This document shows, piece by piece, positions 38,601-50,600 of a stretch of 64,000 bases of DNA. The translations under genes and the position numbers were made by a program. The notes under the pieces are model-generated. The model worked only from the letters and a program-made list of their open reading frames with translations. It was not told the origin of the DNA and searched no databases. Source of the stretch: Coriaria nepalensis (Eukaryota; Streptophyta; Magnoliopsida; Cucurbitales; Coriariaceae); the NCBI GenBank assembly GCA_027186245.1, contig CP114497.1:5153501-5217500 (forward strand). The letters are read 5' to 3'. Positions within the stretch are counted from its first letter, which is position 1, and the number at the start of each line of letters is the position of its first letter.

Positions 38601-41600
38601 TTTTATTTCTTTTGAGAGTACACAAAAGGATATTCTTGCAGTTTTTTTTAGGGATTCTCCCCCTGAAACGGAATCTATAATATTTGGTTCTATGGATAAG
38701 GTCGGATATGATGACCGAGTTAGAATTACATTTGGCAATGGCAAAGGTAAGGTAATTTGTGTTTCCCAAAAATTATATTTTTCCCTAGAGTTACTCTCCC
38801 CCTGAAGAGTATTTTTAGTGAAGTATGGCGTACCCTCAAAGAATGTCACATTCGAACTTACAAAGAATTTTTTTGATGTAGGATTATAGCATTTATACTC
38901 CTTTTGGTTTGGAGAGAAACCAAACATATTTTTTAGCTCTCGGATCAAGTTTAGACCCGTTGGGTGTATGAATATGGATAAATACTGTACACCCAAAAAT
39001 CTTAGGTGGTAAAGAGCTAAGAATCCTAATGTGAGGATGGGTTGCAAAAAGTATTTTAATTGGATTTTGGTAATCTAAGACCCTAGTTGGCATTCTATTT
39101 ATAAGGCATGTAGCAGTAAGAATAGCCTCTCCCCATAAATATTTAGGAACACTCATAGTAACAGATATCCCATTTTGTTGTGGAGTATGAGGACAAGTAG
39201 ATTGGTGAATTATCCCTTTTTCCACTGTGAATTTTCTAAGAACGGAATTTAAGTACTCTTTCCCATTATGAGTTCTAAGAATTTGAATTCAGGTTTGGAA
39301 TTGGTTTCAATCATAGAATAGAATTCCTTAAATACTTTTGCAGCCTTTGCCTTCTCTTTTAACAAAAAAACCTAAATATGGTCATCTATGAATGTGAAAA
39401 ACCATCTAGAACTAGAAATAGTCATCACTCGAGATGGTCCCCAAATGTCATTATGGATTAGATAGAATGGTTTAGATGGATGATAGACATGAGATTTATA
39501 GATAATATGATGATATTTTGATAGTTGACAAGTTTCACATTCAAGAGATAATGAATTCAAATTGATTTCTTTAAACAAAGATAGGAACAATTGTTTAAGA
39601 TAAGAAAAACTAGAATGGTCTAACCTATACTGCCATAATATTATTTGATTTTTAACAAAAATAGAATTATCACTAAAAAGTGCAAAATTAGCTTATCCAC
39701 TTTTGAAAAATGCATCATCAAAGTAGTATAATCGAGTCCATCTACCACCCTAGCACTGCAATCATTTTCTCTAAATACAGATCCTGAAATTCATAGTGAA
39801 AAGCATGGAATTTGATATAACAGTTAGAATCTTTTGTGAGTTTACTAACTGATAAAAGGCTACAAGATAGCTTTGCACATGTAGGCCAAATTTCATAATA
39901 AGATTCTTTAAAATGACAATTAAACCATTTCCTACAACTGGTGTCAGGCTACCATCAACTATACATATAGTAAGATTATTAGGGGAAGGAGTATAAGAGG
40001 AGAAAATATGAGGTACATTTGTCATGTGGTCAGAAGCACCAGAGTCAATGATCCATGGTGCTAGATTTGAAAAATAGGTTAAGGCAACGGATAAACTACC
40101 TTTTTAGGCAAGGAAACATGAGTTAGAAACCTTATTTTGATTGACTATCCTGCAGATCTGAGCAATCTATTCTTTGCTAAGTGAAGGAACGTGTGTCTCA
40201 GATTTCTCAAGAAACTGCATCCCATTCATTACATGACTGCTTTTCTCACAAAATTTGTTTCCTTTCCAGTTTACTAGTTTTCCATGGATTGCTCGGGTAT
40301 GTCTAGCAGTAATCACATCAGACCTGAGCCCTCTCATCATACATCTGAGGTTGTGTAACACCTGGCCTTGGTTTGAATGCTACAGCAGTAGTTTCTGTAG
40401 GTCCCCCGGGTACTCTTGTGTTGAGAGCAGAGACTTCATGATTCCCATCAGTGGGTTTCTTTCCCATCATTACACTCCCTTACAGCTCTCTTCCCTTCTA
40501 ACCTCTGAGAATGCTTCCTTTATAGTAGGTAGAGGCTCCTTTCCAAGAGCCCGACTTCTAACTTCATCCAAATCACCATTGAGAACAACCAAGAATTCAA
40601 AGACGCGATCTTTTTCTATAGTCTCTTTGTATTGGACATTGTCATATGTACATGCCCAACTTAGGTCATAGAACCAATCTAGCTCCTACCATAAGTTTAG
40701 TAGTTTGTTATAGTACCTTGTGACCTCCACCTCACCTTGCTTCATCATCAGATCTTGTTTTTAATCTCAAAAATTTTGGCAAAATTACCTAGATCAAAGT
40801 ATGTAATACTCACTACATCCCATACTTCCTTCGCAGGAGGAAGGTACATATAGGTCAAGCCAATTTCTTCTGTCATAGAGTTTACCAGCCACTAATGCTG
40901 GTGTGATTCTTTTCATCCCAGGCAACATATGCATCATCCTTCTCATCTGGTGCCGTATTTGCTCCTATTATGTAGCCAATCTTCCCTCTTCCTCTAAGGA
41001 ATAGTTGTGACCATTCAACAAATGGGTGGTGATTAGAAGAATGGATTTGTCATTCAGATTATGGGATTGCAACTTTGAATTTACATTCCCCCTTGAGGAA
41101 ACTTTGAAATACATTCCCACTTGAGGAAACTTTGAATTTACATTCCCACTTGAGGACATCTCAGATACTCCCTCTGAGGTTCCTTCCATTATTCTGAATT
41201 TTACTATAGTTGAGTAGAAGAATACCTCTTCTTAAGTCTTCTTGATGATTAAGTCAGCCGGCTATGTTAGAACAAACCCTAGCTCTGATACCATGAAAAC
41301 GATTATTCTATTAAAACTTAATTGTTATAGCTCATGTACTAGGCTATATATACTAAGAGGTATCATATTCTAAATCTAATTATAGTATACAATCTCAATC
41401 CCTACAAACTAGAAGAAAATATCTATAATATCTAGTAAGGAATAACTCTTACAATCTAAAGATTATCTAATATTTCCATAGGGTGAATAGTAAAATTTTG
41501 TCCCTCTTAAAGCAAGTAAGATAATAGTTTAGATATGGTTGCTTACTATATAAGAATTCCATCTCCCTTAATAAATATATCAATTCTCAATAACTTGATC

Positions 41601-44600
41601 AACTTGATCAACTCAAATCTGAGTGCATGTAAATATGAACAAATAAAAATAACTCTATTATATGAGCGTGCACTGCAACTATTATGCCATTTTTGGAGTG
41701 CAAGAAAAAAGTTAGCATGCCCCTTTTCCTATTTATTTTGTTTCCTTATTTATCTAGGAATTAATATATTAGCTGCAATATTAATCGTATGATTTACTTT
41801 CCTTAAAATTGTCAAGGAATTAGCATTTGATTCGCTCTTTTCCTTATACAAATTGTTTACACAACAAGCATACAGCTATCCCCTTACTATACAACTAGAA
41901 TAGGTGTAATTCTCTGGTTTACAATGACTGATTTTAGGCTTATTAGGAGCCTAATTTATTTCCTAATCTGTCTAGGTTGAAGTTGTATATATAGAAACAT
42001 AGTCTATGATGTAAAAGACAAGCAAAAACAGCAGAGAATATATTCAGAATTTGTCATGGTATCAGAGCCCTCGATTTTCCTATAGTCTTGATTTCTCGAT
42101 TTTTTTCGTTATCTCGAATTCTAGTCTCGATCTCTAGTCTCAACGATTTTTTAGCCCTTCCCGTTTTCTGTTCTGTGTCTATCTTGACTGCACCATGTCT
42201 TATGAAAAATCAGAAATTTTCTTGTGTCCGTTTCAATGGGAAGAACTATACTTCCTGGGAATTTCAATTCCAGTTGATTGTCAAAGGAAAGGAACTATGG
42301 GGGCATATAGATGGTTCTGCTCCAGCACCTGACAAAGAGAAGGAAAAGGAGAAATATGCTAAATGGGAGATCAAAGACGCACAGGTAATGTCTTGGATAC
42401 TTGGGTCAGTTGAATCTCAAATCATCTTAAACCTACGTCCATAACGCACAACTGCTAGAATGTGGAACTGCCTGAAGAAAGTCTATCATCAACATAACAC
42501 AGCTCGGCGTTTTCAACTCGAACTTGATCTAGCAAATCTCACTTAGGAAAGTCTTTGTTAATGATTTTTATTCAATGTTTCAAACTGTTTGGACCGATTA
42601 CACTGACATAGTTTATGCAAGTGTTCCTGAAAATAGTTTGTTTGATGTGCAATATGTCCATGAAACTAGTCACAGAGATCAATTCCTAATGAAATTGCAT
42701 TCTAATTTTGAGTCGATTCGATCGAGTCTCATGAATCGTAGTCCCGTTCCTTCCTTGGATGACTACTTACGTGATCTTTTTCGTGAAGAACAGCGCCTGC
42801 TCACACAAGCAGCCCTGGCACAACAAGCTGCTGCAGTCGCACCAATTTCGGTTGCTTATGCAACTCAAGTAAAACATAAAGGCAGACATATGAGTAATGT
42901 CCAGTGTTATAGTTACAAAGGTTTTGGTCACATGGCATCATCTTGTCCCAAAATATTCTTTAACTATTGTAAGAAATCTGGGCATATTATCAAAGAATGC
43001 TTCATTCGTCCTCCTAAGAAGACACAGACTGCCTTCAATGTCTCAGTTGATTCCACTAGTGGATCTACTCCTACACCAAATGGTTTTGATGCACCACATC
43101 CTTCTCTTACTCTTGAAATGGTACAGCAGATGATAGCTTCTGCATATTCTGCTTTTGGAATCTCAGGTAATGCATCTTCTACACCACAACCTTGGTATTT
43201 TGATTCGGGTGCCTCCAATCACATGACCAACTCAGTAACCCCACTTGTGAAAGTCAAAAAGTATGATGGCAAGCTGAGAATTCATACTGCCAGTGGTGAC
43301 TTTCTGCTAATCATGGCTGTTAGTGATGCTTCTCCATCATTAACTAATATTCTGGTGTCTCCTTTATCAACAAACCTTATTTCAGTAGGTCAGTTGGTTG
43401 ACAATCACTATAATGTTCAATTTTCTTCTGCTGGTTGTGTTGTGCAGGATCAAGCGTCCGGGAGGATGATTGCAAAGGGGCCTAAAGTGGGACGCCTCTT
43501 TCCTCTTCTCCTTCCTCCAAAACCAGCATCTTTTCCTTCTGTTCCAGTTTCTTTATCCATTGTTGCAAGTTGTTTTTCTGCTCGAACTAATAGTAAAGTA
43601 TGGCATAAATGCCTAGGGCATCCTAATTCTCTTGTACTCCATACTTTATTCAAATCCGGGTTTCTTGGCAATAAAAATTCGCAGTTTCTTGATTCTATTT
43701 AGTTTGATTGTCACACTTGCAAAATCGGTAAAGCAAAATTCTACCATTTTCTTCACCTCATTCTCCTATGACAAAATGTTTTGATCTTATACATAGTGAT
43801 GTTTGGGGTATTACACCTGTGATTTCACATGAACACTTTAAATATTTTGTCACATGCATTGATGATTATAGTCGTTTCACTTGGATTTATTTTCTTCGAT
43901 CTAAAAGCGAGGTATTTTCTATTTTCAAAACATTTCTCGCCCTAATTGAGACTCAATTTTCTGCAAAAATTAAAATTGTGTGATCTGATTCGAGAGGGGA
44001 ATACATGTCATCCACTTTTCAAACCTTTCTTCAAGATCGTGGTATTTTATCTCAACGCTCTTGCCCTCATACTCCTCAACAAAATGGGGTAGTTGAGCGA
44101 AAAAATCGCCATCTTCTTGATGTTGTGAGAACTCTATTACTTGAAACCTTTGTTCCTCCTTGTTTTTGGTGTGAAGCATTGTCTACTGCTGTGCATTTAA
44201 TTAATCGACTTCCTTCTCCTACCTTACATAATGATTCTCCCTTTGTTCACTTGTTTGGTTTTCCTCCAAATTACTCCTCTCTTCATGTTTTTTGATGTGT
44301 GTGTTTTGTTCATCTTCCTCCTCATGAAAGGACAAAACTCACTGCTCAATCGGCCAAGTGTGTCTTCCTTGGATATGTTGTAAATCACAAGGGTTATATT
44401 TGTTATGATCCTCTTATTTGACGAAATTGTATCTTTCTAAATGTTATTTTCTTTGAAAATCAATTGTTCTTCCCTACTTCTACCCCTTTGGAATTATCTT
44501 CAGTGTCTACTCTTCCTTCTTTTAACCATTCTATAGATTTCGAGAAATTCAAATCGGGTTTGGTTTATAGAAGACATCTTCCACCTGCTCCAAGACGTGA

Positions 44601-47600
44601 TTCAGTCCCACTTACCGCCCTTAGTGATCCATTTCCAACTGTTGATCCTGTCCTTGACACTGTCCGAGAATCATCTTCCCTTCGCCATAGCACTCGAATC
44701 TCAAGACCTCCTAATCAGTATGGTTTCGAAAACCCAGTTTCATTGTCCACCACTTTGTCTTCGGTTTCTATTCCTTCCTCTTATAAACAGGTTATGGAGC
44801 ATGAGTGTTGGCAACAGGCAGTGAAAGATGAACTTCACGCTCTCGTAGAAAACCACACTTTGGACATTGTACAATGTCCGCCATCCATCAAGCCCATCGG
44901 CAGCAAATGGGTATTTTCTATTAAAATAAAATCTGATGACTCTTTAGATCGCTACAAAGCCTCGACTAGTAACACTTGGGAATAAGCAAGAGTTCGGGCT
45001 TGACTATGATGAGACTTTTGCTCCGGTTGCCAAGATGACTACGGTTAGAACAATCTTTGCCATTGCTGCCTCTAAGAGTTGGCCATTACATCAAATGGAT
45101 GTAAAGAATGTTTTTTTGCATGGCGATCTTAAAGAAGACGTCTATGTGTACCTTCCATTGGGTATGACGACAACCTCTCCGGATGAAGTATGTAAACTTA
45201 GGCGTTCTCTCTATGGATTGAAGCAAGCTCCACGGGCATGGTTTGAGAAGTTCCGCAGCACACTACTTCACTCTCAGTTTACACAAAGTCAGTATGACTC
45301 ATTCCTTTTTCTTCGTCAAACTCCTACGGGTATGGTTATACTTCTCGTCTATGTAAATGACATCGTCATTACCGGTAATGACAGTGTCTTGATTAGTGAA
45401 GTTCAGTCTATGTTACATAGTTGTTTTAAAATGAAGGATCCTGGTCATTTAACTTATTTTTTGGGCGCCTTGAAGTCAACTCTCAATCCCATGGAGTATC
45501 TTTGACTCAACAGAAATACATTCAAGATCTTATTACATTGGTCGGCCTCCAGGATGCTACTCTAGTTGATACCCTAATGGAATTGAATGTTAAGCTCTAA
45601 AAAGATGAAGGGGATCCTTTGCTCGATGCTACCACCTAAAGGCGACTGGTTGGTAGTCTTATCTACTTAACAATTACTCGGCCTGACATTTCATATGCTA
45701 TCCACAAGGTCAGCACTTTCATGCAATCCCCTCGCCATCTTCATCTTGTTGCTGTATATCGCATCATTCGATATCTCATTGCTTCACCCACTAGGGGATT
45801 ACTCTTTCCAGTCGATTCCTCTCTTCAGTTGAGCGCTTACTGTGATGCGGATTGGGCTGGATGTCCGGATACACGTAAATCTACTACAGGATGGTGCATG
45901 TATCTTGGCAATGCACTGATTTCTTGGAAATGCAAGAAGCAAGATTGCGTATCGAAATCATCCACCGAGGCGGAATATCGCGCAATGTCGGTTGATTGCT
46001 CTGAAATTATGTGGCTACGCAGTCTCCTTTCTGAGCTTGGATTCACTCAACGTCAGCCTACTGCACTTCATGCTGACAATACTAGTGCTATTCAAATTGT
46101 TGCTAATCCGGTGTTTCATGAACGGACAAAGCACATTGAAGTGGATTGCCACTCTATCCGCGAAGCTTATGATTGCCAAGTGATCACTCTTCCACATATC
46201 TCCTTGGATCTTCAAATAGTTGATATCTTCACTAAGCCAATGACTCGTGCTAGACATCAATTTCTTACTAGCAAATTGATGCTTCTCTCCTTACCAGCAT
46301 CAATTTGAGGGGGGATGTTAAGGAATTAGCATTTAATTAGCTCTTTTCCTTATACAAATTGTTTACACAACAGGCATACAGCTGTCCCCTTACTGTATAG
46401 CTAGAATAAGTGTAATTCTCTGGTTTACAGGGACTGATTTTAGGCTTATTAGGAGCCTAATTTATTTCCTAATCTGTCTAGGCTGAAGTTGTATATATAG
46501 AAACATAGTCTATGATGTAAAATACAAGCAAAAACAGCAGAGAATATATTCAGAATTTGTCAAAAATAGGCTTGTATATCCTATATAAACCCCTTGAGAT
46601 TAATAAAAAAACTCAATTCAATCATTACTTAGTTAAAAAGAGCACAAACGTAACCCATCCCCGATTCCTTCACAAAAGCTAAGAAAGCTATTAATACCCC
46701 TTCACATACTTCTCATGTTTCCACTTTTCACTTTCCAAATCGTTTCAAATAGTTCAGCATGGGTGAGCTTGATAAGGAACGGTTTACCGTATTGAGGTAG
46801 GTACAAAAGGAGTGCTTGTGGGCTAGGCCTAGGGGTAACTTGTAGAACAGCCCCCCCCCCCCCCTCTTTTTAAATGAAGCTTTGAAAGTAGAAGAAATTA
46901 TGTCAAAATACCTGTTCTTGAAATGTCCGAGCTTCATTGGAGGTTCTTAGTTTTAACTCAACCACAGACTGTATCTTCTCAATAATAACCTCCTGATTTA
47001 GAAATCTTACCTGCACATAATAACAAAGTTTATATACTTCAATAAATTCTGAAGACTGATAATAGTGAAGTTAGACCATATCACACTCCCAAAATGGAAT
47101 ATACATAGGAAAAGCAATTTTGGGTTATAATCATTTTTCTTTCCCTTATTCAAATTGGATTTGCATTTTGCCAAATTCCATTGCTAGGTATCTTCGGCAA
47201 AGTCATATCATTTAGTTGACTAGACATCCCTAAGCTTTGCATAGCAATGAGCAAACAAAGTATCATTCGGAAAGTAAACCTTTAGCTAGATTAGAAACAT
47301 AAGATAATACCATAATGTTTGTTCTTTAAGATTATAGAATATCGTTTGGCTAGTTTGGTAATGCATCTCGAAACCTTTATCACCACTTTAAAAGTTATTT
47401 TTGAATTTTAGGCAAGCACATGCCACCCAAAGCATAATCTCACAAAATGAAGGAGCGGGCCCATGCAAATACAGTTACTCATCCAGTGTACACTAAAAGA
47501 AAAGAAGTGGCACTGACCACCAACTTATTGTGGGTTTAAGCTATGGACTAAAATATACTGAAGGTTTAAACTTGCCCAATCAGATTATCTTTAGTCCCAA

Positions 47601-50600
47601 TCTCCCAAGAAAAGGAAATCGCCCTATAAACATAACAGTGATGAACTGGTCGAATCGAAAAAGGATGCTACTAGATAGTTCTGGGCTGGTTTGATTGGGC
47701 AGGTATAGGTGTCTCGAGATGGCATGGATCTTGCGGTTTCACAATGTGGCTAGCCAAAGAGGGAATTTGTGTAATGGTAATAATTAAACTTCAGTAGGTA
47801 GCATTGGGTGATTTGATATTCCAGATAGATCGTTTCAGCAACTATCTGGTAGGGTAAGGTGTTTTGGTTAATTGAAGCCCAAAGCAATGCTGCAGATTTT
47901 ATAGTTCCAACAGATAATCATTATTGGGCATCCAATTAATTTTTTTTCTTTTTCCTTTTTTGAGCATAAATACAGATAGATTTGTAGGAGTTATTATTTA
48001 TAAAAAGATGATATATACAGATTTACCTCTTTCTTTGTCGGATGGACATTAACATCAACATGCTCATGTGGCAATGTAATTGACATATATATGAAAGGTT
48101 TTGATGCTTTAGGCAAGGTTGCGGTGTAAACAATTTCAAGAGCTCTCTTTAACGCTGTACAATCTACCAATCTATCTGCACAAGAAATATACCAAAAGGG
48201 TGAAAAATGAAAACAAAAAAAATTAGTGCAATATTAGAAAATCATACCAGCTGCAAGCTCTCTTGTGAGAATATGCCCACATCCAGATGGTCTGGCCTGA
48301 AAATTCGGCAACGAGCGAAGAGGGCCTGACTACTTATATATCGAATTCCCAAGCTAGACATTCCTAATGTGGGACGATATTCTCACATCTCCAACACCCT
48401 AATGGGCTAAAATCTAGAAATGGATTATAGCATAAGCTGTTACTTAATCAGCACAGAGAGCTCATAGACAAAGAAATATTTTCAAAATAGTAAAATGGTG
48501 AAATCAAGAAAGAAATAAAAAGGAAAGTTCTTGGCCAATAAGAAATCTGAAACAGTGTAAAGTCAAAAGTTTGAAAAAAGTATCAGATATAGGTCCATAT
48601 ACAACTATTTTGAAATCCACTAGTCCTTTGCTCAAGGAGCCTTGGCAGTTTTTTCGATAGAAGGTCAAGAATCTACTATAAGACCAGTCTTGAATTGAAA
48701 AGAACAGATGCATCACACATACAGTTAATAATTAGTGGCCTTCTTCCCTAGCGTGGGGGGGCTGGGGTTAAAAAAAAAATTGGCAAATAGATATGCCTTT
48801 TTATTTCACAAAGCAGATACACAGTTTTCCTAAACATATAGGATAATTTGGATCAGGATCATATGATGTATTATAGATCCCAAACTCAAGATAGTTTTAG
48901 GCTGTTCATCTTATTTCAATTTCGCAGTTAACATTGTGAGGAACATGTGAATGTTTGGAAGGACGTGAAAAACTCATCCACCATCTTTTCGGTGTTTCAA
49001 AGTCCAACTCCATATAATCTTATAAGAATTGGGATTTCTTCTCACTGATTTTGAATAAAATCAACTGTAAAATGTTCATTATCATAAAATGCAGTAGAAT
49101 ATCAAGTAACTATAGAAATGATCAGTGAACAGGTACAGAAACTATCATCATATTTATATCTTGAAACTATCATGTCAACAAAAATATGCCTATAGTAGAA
49201 AAAAAATAGAAGGAACATGTAGAAGAGAAATATTAATCCATTCATGCTAGCAAGTGAATTTTCACAACTTTGAATAATGAGACATCATTAAGATTTGGTT
49301 GTATTACATTTAGGTCTATTGGTTTTGCAATATTGTAGCCCATCGCTCGTAACTGGATTGCCTCCAAATCACATCATACAATTTGTATCTATTTAAACTA
49401 GGTACTAAAAGATATTCCTTTTGATAAGGCGGATTGTCTTCCTTATAGGGCTGTTAGATGTTTTTTCATCAAATAAAGGCTTCTCGGTGTGTTATTAAGC
49501 TATTGTTTACCTGCCGTTTTTCCAGTTCTTTTAAATTTATCTGATCAATTTATGATTTTAAATGAATACAAAAAAAAAAAAATCAATTTATTACTATCTT
49601 ATAGGTCCCAAGTGATCTATTTTTTCTCATATGTTGAAAACTAGACATGATTAATCGCATGCATTTTCTGAACAATTAATTCTCATCCAAAATTATCTTT
49701 GGCCATTTGGCCATGGATCAAGGAGTTCTAACAATCTTAAACTGTTAATGATTTTAGTCAGCACCAATGTCCTCTGTCACTAGTGAAAAAATATTTCCCA
49801 AACAGCTGCTTTTCTAATGGCCATAATAAGACATTGCACTTGAAGATCTTAAAGTACTGCGCATACCATTGATGAAAAGTACCATTATTATCTTCTTTGC
49901 AGCATAATTTGAATTGGATATCAAACCATCCATCTGAAAAACTGAACCATGTGGATCATTTTCTGAAGCTTCAATGGTGATCAGATTACGAGCAACTGAC
50001 ACTCCATACACAGTACGAATAGCATCAAGCCTTGATGATGTGGCAACAGAGTGAACATCTGCTCTGGCAGCTCCATGCTGATTTCAGTAGCAGGTTAATA
50101 CGTCTACCCCAAGTAGTGAAATTGAAATAATCTAACCATGAAAAAAACACAAGTTACAAGAGTAAGAAATGACAAGTATCACAGGTTATGAGAGCAACCT
50201 TTCTACAAGAGAAGCTGACATGTATGTGATGAATGGAAAACCGGCTTAGTAAGTCCACAATCTTTATGTAGTCATCAGAAGCATTCTGTAGTGTCTTCTT
50301 CCGAGCAGTCATATTATAAAATAAATTTTCAACCTGACAACATATGTGAAAATAAAAATTCAAAAGTTGGGGGAAAGTTGACTTGACATATTTCAATTCA
50401 TATGAATGAAAGACATTACAATGCCATCTCGGAGTAAACAATCTATATGGATTTTGAAATAAGTAGGTTGAAGCCAAATGTATATCCCATCACAATTGCA
50501 CCGAATATTATGAGAACTACAGGAATCCACAACTACAAAATAAATACATAATACCATTCAGTAAAATGCATAATTCACAATGAGTTGTTCCTTTTTAACA

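Larger units (their letters stand above)
36790..41189 (-). pseudogene. C5 gag-pol (broken)
   Basis: On the minus strand: the gag start at 40968-41189 (LLNGHNYS) includes a 28-29-bp minisatellite. Gag end is at 40167-40361 ([14 protein letters not shown]). Protease [12 protein letters not shown] is near 40022-40070. Integrase is at 39372-39590 ([19 protein letters not shown]) and 38550-39225 ([26 protein letters not shown]). RT is at 37207-37731 ([31 protein letters not shown]). RNase H is at 36790-37134 ([29 protein letters not shown]). Much of the RT 5' part (37920-38550) is riddled with stops. Confidence 0.9.
36485..41480 (-). mobile_element. C5: Copia LTR retrotransposon in MLH1 intron 7, same orientation as MLH1
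   Basis: On the minus strand the 5' LTR is 41294-41480, the primer site TGGTATCAGAGCT is 41281-41293, the purine tract TTGAGGGAGAG precedes the 3' LTR, and the 3' LTR is 36485-36683. LTR ends are TATG (mutated TGTG or similar) and TTTTCA. Flanks GCGTG (36480-36484) and GGGTG (41481-41485) match at four of five bases, consistent with an aged duplication. The coding region runs gag to RNase H with many breaks, and carries a perfect 142-bp tandem duplication (37632-37915). Because it is in MLH1 sense, its LTR poly(A) signals could act on MLH1 transcripts. Confidence 0.9.
41810..46562 (+). mobile_element. C6: Copia LTR retrotransposon in MLH1 intron 7 (antisense to MLH1)
   Basis: LTRs are 41810-42056 and 46316-46562, both 247 bp, TG...CA, with about 13 differences (roughly 5%). 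The exact duplication AAAAT flanks it (41805-41809, 46563-46567). The primer site TGGTATCAGAGCCC begins at 42057, and the purine tract TTTGAGGGGGGA abuts the 3' LTR. Total length is 4753 bp, normal for Copia. All domains are present, but stops at 42442-42444, near 43700, 43981-43983, 44295 and elsewhere break the polyprotein. Confidence 0.95.
41710..46630 (+). repeat. Older LTR remnant split by C6
   Basis: The halves are about 41710-41809 and 46563-46630. Joined across C6 they read as one LTR-like unit, beginning GTTAGCATGCCCC and ending with a TATA region CCTATATAAACCCC and TTGAGATTAATAAAAAAAC. The initial T of TG and the exact right end are uncertain, and no internal region is present, so a solo LTR is likely. 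Confidence 0.5.

Noticed and set aside
46912..47010. Possibility that MLH1 is two pseudogene halves split by the Copia insertions
   Set aside because: Every exon junction keeps phase, splice sites are intact, and no stop occurs in 739 codons, which would be very unlikely in a decayed gene.
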